This document shows, piece by piece, positions 56,622-64,000 of a stretch of 64,000 bases of DNA (positions are counted from its first letter, which is position 1; every line of letters starts with the position of its first letter). Under the pieces are notes generated by a model. The model saw only the letters and a program-made list of their open reading frames with translations. It searched no databases and was not told the DNA's origin. The position numbers and the translations under genes are program-made. This DNA is from Aquanectria penicillioides (taxonomy: Eukaryota > Ascomycota > Sordariomycetes > Hypocreales > Nectriaceae). Location of the stretch: contig PYIU01000007.1 in NCBI GenBank assembly GCA_003415625.1, forward strand, positions 1,302,001 to 1,366,000, given 5' to 3'.

Positions 56622-58001
56622 TCACGCATCTAAGGAGTCCAGAATTCGTATAACGTCCGCTTCACTCAAGCTTTCGTTACTTGTGAGATCATAGGATGGG
56701 ATCCCTGAGCTTTCTGGCCTAAACAGTAGAGTGCCATCTTGATCATCGAGCTGAACGTAGCTCAATTTTGAATCCTGATAATCCTGAACGAGCGCACATA
56801 GGAATGCAGTCAGATCGGGCATGGGGTTTGCTCTATCGGGATAATCTTTCTCCAACGTAACCTCCTTGGTTGCAATCTTGAGGGGCTCGACGCGGCAGTT
56901 GAACCCAAGCAACTTCCTCTCGAGGAATCGCCCGCCGTGATACTTCAGTCCTGCGAGCGAGTATTTGACATTTTGTGCTGAATGAGACGGGACGACTGTA
57001 AATTTTGAGAATGCCGTAAAGTTTTCCAGGACAAACTTAGCCGCCACTGGGTTTAGGGCAATGTTAAACTGATTGGGGAACAGGTTGACAGACAGATCGC
57101 AGGATCCCTGAACAGACGTTAGTGTGCTCCTATTGATAGGCACTCAGATTCGCTTACCACTTGGAGGTGACACTGGACCTTGTCGGCGACGCCTTTCTTG
57201 ATGAATTGCTGGAGAAGTCTAAGTGATGAACCTCCAAAGAACCGTACGCTTGCTGCATTTTTGATTGACTCGCAAAGAGAATCGATATCAAGAGGGCTCA
57301 CTGAGCTTCCGACGTTCTCTGGCCTCTTTTCTGCGGACTCAATACAGCTCTGATACCATGATCTCAGCTTTACGACCCGCTCGGCCAGGGGCTCGGTCAT
57401 AATTTCTTGATAGGCCTTGAGCTCTTCTTCGCCGCGAGTTACCAGTTCTTCGTGGTGGTGAATGTTGAGATTCACTGGGTTCTCAATTTCGTCGAGAGTC
57501 TCAACGTCGACGAACATTTTAATTGGGCCATTTGACCAGCGTGTGAGGCACGTCACTTGATCCCAGGTTGTTAGACGGTTGTGTAGGATGGCATCCTCTT
57601 TGGGGCCATATTCTGGTTTCACAGCCAGTTGAAGCTAGAACCGTAGCCTTGTCAGCAAAAGAGGGGATTGATTGAAGATGATGGAGAACGGGGAAACTTG
57701 CCAGCTCCCGCTCAGGCTCGGTAAGCTCTGGGATTCCATCAAGGTCACTCTTTTCCAAAAGGCCGCCCAAAAGCACTTTGAAGGGACTCCCGCGACTAGA
57801 AAAATGGCGTTTTATCAAGTCCTGGCACTGAGCTTGCTGCTCGGGCGTCAAAGCCAAGCCCAGCGATACCTGGCGAGGCTCCACAATCCAGAGCATGCGG
57901 TTGCCTGGTCTCTTATCCATGGCTCGCATCAGCGCCATTGCGGCAGCTGAGTTATCCGAGTCAATGGAATCATTGTAATAGATTACAAGATTTTCACCCA
58001 T
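56622..58001 (-). CDS. Nucleoside-hydrolase-like protein with a probable GC-AG intron
   Basis: Exons 58001-57702, 57634-57158 and 57107-56622 give 420 residues. The 57108-57157 intron is ordinary (GTAAGC...TTCAG). The 57635-57701 intron appears to use a GC donor (CTG/GCAAGT) with a CTGAC branch and TCTAG acceptor; splicing joins EPEREL to LQLAVKPEYG in frame. The N-terminal NLVIYYNDSIDSDNSAAA has the Asp-rich loop of inosine-uridine nucleoside hydrolases (DxDxxxDD-like, modified). FFGGSSLRLLQQFI and NLFPNQFNIALNPVAAKFVL fit the family's central and C-terminal parts. Because the calcium-binding Asp cluster is not canonical, catalysis on nucleosides is uncertain. Confidence 0.7.
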
Positions 58002-59210
58002 CGCGCCTCTGTCTAATGCTATCTTGCTTTGTTGCGCCGGCGTGAAAAGGGACGAGGTTTGGTGCAGGAGCAGGAATGGGATACGTACTTGAATGGCTGC
58101 GATGCGAGCGATAAATGAAACGCCGAAAACGTCAAGCCGTGAGTGGGCTGTGCATCTGCCTGGCAGTGTGCCTCACCGTGCTTAGTCACCGACCACCAGA
58201 GATCTTGTGACGGCGTTAGCCCACACGGGCTTCTGAATGGTGCCATAGGCGAACCTTGGGATTGGACCAGTCGCTGATTACTGGAAATGGATGACGAGGG
58301 CTGGGCTTTCGGTGCATGAGGCGTTTCTGGAATTCCAGAGCCGGGCCCTTATTCGACGCCATGCATCTAGGGCCAGATTCTCAGTCTCAGGCATGTCCGA
58401 TGTATCCATTTGCAGCCAGCCGTCTGTCTGACGCTCCGATTTTGACTTCCTTCTTCGTCAGCCATCGCGAACAGTATTGATTTTGAAGTCGCCTGCGAGG
58501 AGTGGCAAAAGTGCAGAATTTTTCTAGGCTCTCGTAGTACCGGTACGTCTTCCCCCTCCTCCCACCCGCCGTCATTCTTTTTCTATCAGTGCTATACCTA
58601 CTTTAAATTTGTGTTCGCTTAATGAGCCCCGGCAGCACCACTTCGCACCCAGCAGAGCAGGGCGCGTTGCGGTTCAAACGGAAAGACACGTAACATTGAA
58701 AAAAACTGACCGCTACCTCGCGCGCCATGCGCAGACATACTTTTCAATAGACCTCGCCCTTGGCGAGCCAAACAAGATTCCTTCTGCTCAATCCTGCGTT
58801 GTATGTTCATGTAAACCAATTCGAAAACCCTGCACGGCCAAAATCGCGACCAATGGGACTCAAGATGCATCGTATGTGCAAGCATTGGTCCCTGAAACAA
58901 CCCCGCCTTCGCCCAGGGAGTTTCAACAGCGAGCCCAAAAGTTCTGCGGGGGTTTTTCCAGTTTGACAGCGCTTAGCCAGATGAACCCACAACTCAGCCT
59001 CACGGCTGTGATTGCCCAACACTAGGCTGACTCCGCCAACAACATCTCCCTGTATGAGGCGCTTGGGCTGCGTGCCATTCAGTGTCTAATGTCCCTTTTG
59101 CAAACGAGCTGCTTGATAGGAAGAATGGTGCTCTGTCAGGTCTCTCCTTTCATCTTTTTGTTTCACTCAACCATGGTCCACATCGCATCCGTCAGTTGTC
59201 CAAGCCAGCC
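58002..59210. other. Divergent promoter region
   Basis: 1.2 kb between outward-facing genes. Frames on both strands at 58609-59025 overlap each other and lack motifs. No gene recognised. Confidence 0.4.
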
Positions 59211-61913
59211 ATGACAAACCGCCAGCAATGGGTCAATTTGCTGGCCAACTACCCGCGCAGCGGGTGGGCTACAGCTGCGAGCATGGCCCTTATTATTCGC
59301 AGCTATGAGACTGCGATAACGAAACTAGTATTCATGTTAGCCCTAGTCTACTGGTACCTTTATGTTTCCAACAACCACTGGCTGTTCAGCGAGATTTTGA
59401 ATCAGCTCGTGCTATCGACGAGGCCCCATTACCAACAATCAGCTTCGATGGGATCACATTGGACATTAAATATTGCCGAGGTCATCCTTGCCACTATATT
59501 CACTTTTTGTTTTTCTCATCTTTTTCCGAACCACTACTGGACGCATCTGCTCTTGGCCACCATCTTTCGGCTGCTGATCTTGGGGCATCACCTCACACAC
59601 CTGTGGCTTCAGAAGAAGATTGCTTGGCTAGTAAGGTGGAACAGGAATATATGGAAATGGAAGGATCTCTCCATCGATATAGCTTGCTCGTACATCATAT
59701 ACCGCCTTGACTCCCGAGCAGCACGCGGCCTTGTAAAGATCCTGGGGTGGACTTGCTACCATATATCCAAAATGATGACTCCAGAAGTGAAACAGACTCT
59801 CCATGACTCAGTTACAATACTGTTTCTGCTGTCGTTGGTAAATTGGGCTGGCATCAGCACCGGGCAAGTGGGCTTCATTGTCAACAAGATGTTGACGTAT
59901 AACTGGTGGTTGCATGAACTCGGGCCCTTTACTAATCCAAGCCCTCCTGAATACAAATATACACCGCTGAAAGATGCAGACCACATCCGCGTCATTCTGC
60001 TATATCCACGATTTGGATTCGGGCCAATCTGCTGTCGCCTATTGCAAGGCCCCCACATGCGACTCCTATTCTACGAGGCCATATCCTACAATTGGGGCAG
60101 TATGGAGGCCACTGAAGAGATTTTGGTGGATGGCTGTACAAAGAAAGTCACCAAGAGCGTGTACGAAATTCTTGCAAGCTACAGTTCCATAGTGCTACCG
60201 CGCCTCTTGTGGATTGATGCGCTATGCATCGACCAGGAAAGCGACGAAGAAAAGTCTCAGCAGGTACCGTTGATGGAAAGGATTTACCTCAATGCAGCGT
60301 TTACGACTATTTTCCTGGGCAGGGCTCCCTTGTCTGGACAACAAGGGCAAACTAAAACAAATGCATTCCCTTACCGTTACGATGGTATCCAATCCCATGA
60401 CAAAGAGACCGAAGCTTATTTCGAAGATGCTCGTCTGAGCTTCGATTTGCTGAAAGAGTTTCGCGTACTCGAAAAGGCCTTGAAATCAGACATGAGCCTT
60501 TACCAACTTTTCGAGGGCCTGCAACCCCAAGGCTCTAACTCGGGGCAATGGAAGGCCCTTGCTAAGATGCTTCAGCATCCTTGGTTTACCCGTATATGGG
60601 TTGTTCAAGAGGTAGCTTTGTCAAACGATGTGCGGGTGAGGTACGGAGATGAAATCATCGAGTGGCAGGTCCTTGCCAATGGCGTAGACCTGCTACAGGG
60701 CTCGAGAAGCTTTCTCCTCTGGCTAGAGTGGATGCACGGGGTCAAGCTCCGACAGATTGAGCACACAAGCCTCTATAATATCATTAGAATGGATCGTTTT
60801 CGAGAAAGAGTACGATCCAACCGTCTATGGAGAAACCACGCGGATTCGGGGCGTCAATGGGATACCAATCTCCGCACACTGCTCGGTGAGACATTCTACT
60901 TCAAAGCGACTAATCCGCGCGATCTTATCTACGGCGTCATGTCATTGTGTAACGATCCTCTAAAGGTCGATTATCAAGCGTCAGTGGAAAATGTCTACCT
61001 GAGCACAGCAAGAGAGCTGATTCAGAGGGATGCCGTCTCTGTATTGTTGCATACAGCTGGTCTCGGAAACAGAAGCGAAACCACCCCCATAACCTTAAAG
61101 CTTCCGTCTTGGGTTCCTGACTGGACGGTAGCACCCAAATACAAAAGATTACGGCCAAGTATGAGAGTCTGGGAACGGAAGGAATTCACTGCTGGTGGCG
61201 ACAAGAAACCAGTCATCAAGCTAAAGGGTGATAGGATTCTATCCTTCTCGGGCCTTTTCATTGACACCATTCAAGAATGCGGCCCTGCTCTTTTCAGCGG
61301 TTTCGGCGAAGCCACCGAGGGAGCGGAGAACGAGGTGCACAGGTTAGCAACAAACTACGAGCAGTGCTGGAAACTCGTCAAAGAATCTCCGCACACCAGT
61401 GATCCATACCGTCGTTCTAATCAACAAGAGTCTCTGCGTGATGCGTTCCGCAAAACTTTGATAACAAATAGGCCTGAGCTGCGATGGGGCCGGTCATTCG
61501 AAAAATACCCAGAACTAATTCCAGACTGGGAAGGGAAGCTTGAGGCTTTCCGAAATGAGGCCCATGGCAATGCCACTGTCGACAAGAATACAAGATACGA
61601 GCGATTGAAGAGTATGGAAGAAATCACGGAGCTGATGAAGTCATCTTGTGGGGGCAGACGAGTGTTCGTAAGCACGAGCGGGTACATTGGCCTAGCCCCT
61701 CCATACTCGCTACCTGGAGATGTCATTTACATTGCACTGGGTCTTCATGTGCCAGTCATTTTACGGCGAGGAGGTTCTATGCAGTTAAAGCCAGGTACGG
61801 CAGCGTCGAGTTCTTCAGGGTATCAATATGTGGGAGAATGCTATGTGCATGGGGTAATGGACCAGGAGGCAATGTCGATGAACATTCCTCAAGAAATAGT
61901 TGAGATTGTGTAG
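59211..61913 (+). CDS. HET-domain protein with N-terminal transmembrane segments
   Basis: An intronless frame of 900 residues from the first ATG at 59211; the frame opens 43 codons earlier but only with a GTG. Residues of about 35-260 contain at least four hydrophobic stretches, such as LVFMLALVYWYLYV, VILATIFTFCFSHLF, LLLATIFRLLILGHHL and ILFLLSLVNWAG, so the N-terminus is probably in a membrane. The HET domain follows at about 285-450: YEAISYNWGS, RLLWIDALCIDQ and WFTRIWVVQEVAL. ATNPRDLIYGVMSLC and PSWVPDW are the usual follow-on motifs. HET domains signal incompatibility and cell death; a membrane-anchored form could couple this to a surface or organelle signal (inference). Confidence 0.88.
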   Translation: MTNRQQWVNLLANYPRSGWATAASMALIIRSYETAITKLVFMLALVYWYLYVSNNHWLFSEILNQLVLSTRPHYQQSASMGSHWTLNIAEVILATIFTFCFSHLFPNHYWTHLLLATIFRLLILGHHLTHLWLQKKIAWLVRWNRNIWKWKDLSIDIACSYIIYRLDSRAARGLVKILGWTCYHISKMMTPEVKQTLHDSVTILFLLSLVNWAGISTGQVGFIVNKMLTYNWWLHELGPFTNPSPPEYKYTPLKDADHIRVILLYPRFGFGPICCRLLQGPHMRLLFYEAISYNWGSMEATEEILVDGCTKKVTKSVYEILASYSSIVLPRLLWIDALCIDQESDEEKSQQVPLMERIYLNAAFTTIFLGRAPLSGQQGQTKTNAFPYRYDGIQSHDKETEAYFEDARLSFDLLKEFRVLEKALKSDMSLYQLFEGLQPQGSNSGQWKALAKMLQHPWFTRIWVVQEVALSNDVRVRYGDEIIEWQVLANGVDLLQGSRSFLLWLEWMHGVKLRQIEHTSLYNIIRMDRFRERVRSNRLWRNHADSGRQWDTNLRTLLGETFYFKATNPRDLIYGVMSLCNDPLKVDYQASVENVYLSTARELIQRDAVSVLLHTAGLGNRSETTPITLKLPSWVPDWTVAPKYKRLRPSMRVWERKEFTAGGDKKPVIKLKGDRILSFSGLFIDTIQECGPALFSGFGEATEGAENEVHRLATNYEQCWKLVKESPHTSDPYRRSNQQESLRDAFRKTLITNRPELRWGRSFEKYPELIPDWEGKLEAFRNEAHGNATVDKNTRYERLKSMEEITELMKSSCGGRRVFVSTSGYIGLAPPYSLPGDVIYIALGLHVPVILRRGGSMQLKPGTAASSSSGYQYVGECYVHGVMDQEAMSMNIPQEIVEIV

Positions 61914-62065
61914 GACAGACAGTAATACTAAAAAACACTTCTGCGTTGGTACCTGCTTATTCTAGTCTCCAAACCTTACGGGCCATCAGAAAATCGTAGG
62001 TCTATTTATTATGTTCCTTTCAATAGAACCAACCCAACCACCCACCCACATACCCGCTGGGTTGA

Positions 62066-62077
62066 GTGACTAGTCAC
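62066..62077. repeat. Perfect 12-bp palindrome
   Basis: GTGACTAGTCAC equals its own reverse complement and lies five bases before a longer hairpin. Confidence 0.95.
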
Positions 62078-62081
62078 GCCC

Positions 62082-62104
62082 CCACCTCTCCAATGGAGAG
62101 GTGG
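62082..62104. repeat. Hairpin with 10-bp arms
   Basis: CCACCTCTCC, a three-base AAT loop, then GGAGAGGTGG. It lies about 30-50 bp from the start of the AT-rich island and could be the end of a mobile element or a transcription-stop structure. Confidence 0.9.
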
Positions 62105-62720
62105 CAACAAAACCCGTAACCGCATCGCATGCATAACCATTTAAATATCTTTATATATAAATTAGATAAAAATGAAATAAAATTAAATTAAATAATGCTT
62201 TATATAATATATATAAATTTAAAATAAAATATAAAAGATTTTTAAAAATAAAGATTTAAATTAAAAAATAAAATTATAAATATTAAAAGCTTATTATATA
62301 ATATATAAAAATAAATATATAAATATATATATTAAATTTAAACTTTTAAATATTATATTAAGATTTTAATATTTAATAAATTATCTTTAAATTATTTTAT
62401 ATAAAATATTTTATTTTTAAATAATATTTAATATTTAATTTAAAATATAAATAAAATATTTAAATAATTCTTTTTATTTTATATATTATATTATTAATAA
62501 AATATATTTTAATAAGATTTTATTTTAATTAAATATTATAATTTTATTTATAATAAAATTATATATAAAAGTTTAAAAATATTAAATATAAATTAAATAA
62601 AAAGTATTAAAATAAAAGTAAATATATAAAAATATTATATATTTTATATTATAGAATATATTTATATATACTTTATTAATATAGCTATATTAAAAAAGAT
62701 ATAAATATTATAATAATGTA

Positions 62721-62901
62721 TTAGTGGATAGGGATACTGGCCAAAACATATACCCTACCTAAAAGGGTATAGAGTAAGTAGATTTAATTAAAGATCAAAT
62801 AGCCTTCTTAAATAGCTGCAAACAGCTTAAAAGAGTATTAAAGCATTTAATTAAATGCTTTAAGGTATCCCTTAAAGAAAAGAAAGAAAGAAAATAGGGC
62901 A
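62721..62901 (+). repeat. Direct repeat copy 1 (heavily mutated)
   Basis: 181 bp aligned without gaps to 63820-64000, offset 1099 bp. At 30 of the 35 differing positions this copy has A or T where copy 2 has G or C. The final stretch, with its GAAAGAAAGAAA run, is identical in both. Confidence 0.95.
62840..62861. repeat. 22-bp palindrome, copy 1
   Basis: Perfect palindrome with half-arm AAAGCATTTAA; an identical copy is at 63203-63224. In the less mutated repeat at 63939 the same site is imperfect, so the perfection here arose from converging transitions. Confidence 0.9.
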
Positions 62902-63202
62902 AAAAGTTATAAATAAAGTAATATTATAAGGGGCTATACTAAAACTTCAATAGAGTCTAAATGTAAGGAATTTAAAATTTTAAAAATAAAAATTAATTAA
63001 AGAAAACTACCTATTTATTTTCTATATCTTTAAGGTCCCTTTTATCTTTTTAATTAATCTAATAATAAATTAATCTATATTACCCTAAACCTTAATTTAT
63101 CCCTTTTTAATGCCTTAATACTTATCCTTAAGTAGACTAAAGGCATAATATAAAAGGAAAACTTTAAGCTTAATCTATTTAAATGTAAAGAAAATTTTAA
63201 AG

Positions 63203-63224
63203 AAAGCATTTAATTAAATGCTTT
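63203..63224. repeat. 22-bp palindrome, copy 2
   Basis: Same palindrome as at 62840, in a surrounding sequence that does not obviously match the 181-bp repeat, so a third, more decayed copy may be present here. Confidence 0.85.
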
Positions 63225-63819
63225 ATATTTATAATCTATTATTTAATTTATTATTATCTCCCTTTATAATTTATTTTACTTTTAATATTTAATCTCTTTA
63301 TTTTAATTTTACTATTACTTTTCTTTATAATACAGTTCTTAATTGCAATATTAATTAATATAAGACTAATAAATAGAAATTAAAGGTTTAAATAGCTTAT
63401 AAGCAATAATTATAATTTTATTCTATTAGTTTATTAAAATTAACCCTTTTAATGCATAAAAGATCTAGCTCTTTATTTAAAGGAGTTTAAAAATAGCCTA
63501 TTAATTAATTTAAAGTAAATTTATTTATTTAGTTTTAGTAGTTATCTTTCTTTTAATAAGGGCAATATAGTTTAGATTATAATTACTTTATTAAGTCTAA
63601 ATAGTAGTATTAATAATATTTTTAATTATAGTATTAGCAATTATAGTATAATTTCTTTCTTTTGCTATATACTTAATTAATTAAGGAATTAATAAAGGTA
63701 GTATAAAGCGCTTATAAAAACTTTATTTATTACTTTTAGCAGTAAGTAAATTTAAGTTTATTTAATTAAATTACTATAAAATAGCTAATTTAAATAAAGG
63801 TATCTATTAAACTAATATA

Positions 63820-64000
63820 TTGGTAGATAGAGACACTAGCCAAAACACACACCCCACCCAAAAGGGTATAGGGTAAGCAGGTTCGGTCGAAGACCGAACA
63901 GCCTTCCCAAGCAGCTGCAAACAACTTGGAAGAGTGTTAAAGCATCTAATCGAATGCTTTGGAGTGTCCCTTAAAGAAAAGAAAGAAAGAAAATAGGGCA
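63820..64000 (+). repeat. Direct repeat copy 2 (less mutated), runs to the window edge
   Basis: Best-preserved copy. It contains three successive inverted repeats: GTTCGGTC/GACCGAAC around GAA, TTCCCAAG/CTTGGAA, and AAAGCAT/ATGCTTT. It may continue beyond 64000, so the true repeat length is unknown. Confidence 0.95.

Larger units (their letters stand above)
61914..62135. other. Boundary between genic DNA and AT-rich island
   Basis: About 220 bp of normal base composition with palindromes, ending abruptly in sequence that is nearly all A and T. Confidence 0.6.
62136..64000. mobile_element. AT-rich, RIP-degraded repeat island, continues beyond the window
   Basis: From about 62136 nearly all sequence is A/T, with G and C kept mostly in short islands (62725-62960, 63820-64000). 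No open frame of note survives. Direct repeats inside the island differ only by C/G to T/A-type transitions, the signature of RIP acting on duplicated DNA. The source is probably one or more transposons, but no coding remnant can be identified, so the element class is unknown. Confidence 0.7.

Overview
The window is nuclear DNA of a filamentous ascomycete (Pezizomycotina). Genes carry several short introns of about 46-87 bp with GT-AG borders and CTAAC/CTGAC-like branch sites. The gene families are fungal: Zn(II)2Cys6 activators, RTA1, HET, Dal5-type MFS, fungal BTB, tannase. An AT-rich island at the right edge bears transition-only mutations typical of repeat-induced point mutation (RIP). Protein flavour suggests Sordariomycetes, perhaps Hypocreales, but this is a judgement made without any search. 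I see no convincing tRNA, rRNA or CRISPR.

Layout. 1-9 kb: an incomplete beta-propeller gene, a tannase/feruloyl esterase with two apparent one-base losses in G runs, a Zn2Cys6 regulator divergent from an RTA1 membrane protein, and a PEX11-like gene. 10.5-12.4 kb: a decayed TPR-CHAT pseudogene. 12.9-16.6 kb: a short-chain dehydrogenase and a Zn2Cys6 regulator whose frame needs one more C in a C run.

17.3-33.1 kb is the most interesting part: seven genes forming three divergent pairs plus one single gene. They are an isocitrate-lyase-like protein without the KKCGH catalytic motif, a class I/II aminotransferase, a class I glutamine-amidotransferase-like enzyme, a Dal5-type carboxylate permease, a full-length 5-oxoprolinase/hydantoinase, a Zn2Cys6 regulator and a Gfo/Idh/MocA oxidoreductase. 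All four intergenic promoters share the motif TCGGA(C/G)T(C/T); the 10-mer TCGGACTCGA occurs three times, only there. I read this as one regulon controlled by the resident regulator, probably for uptake and breakdown of a nitrogen-containing carboxylate such as a lactam, imide or acylated amino acid. The substrate is not determined by the sequence.

33.3-41 kb: a HET gene, an ankyrin fragment, a MOSC/mARC-like enzyme and a BTB protein. 43.8-50 kb: a strongly expressed-looking sugar transporter convergent with a Zn2Cys6 regulator, after a 2.8 kb gene-free upstream region. 51-58 kb: an NAD(P)-binding protein, a small SRPBCC protein split by two introns, a secreted Cys-containing protein, and a nucleoside-hydrolase-like gene with a probable GC-AG intron. 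59.2-61.9 kb: a HET protein with N-terminal membrane segments. 62.1-64 kb: the AT-rich island with a 181-bp direct repeat whose copies differ by 35 transitions and nothing else. Introns were placed by eye from splice signals, reading frame and family conservation; most spliced lengths are exact multiples of three.
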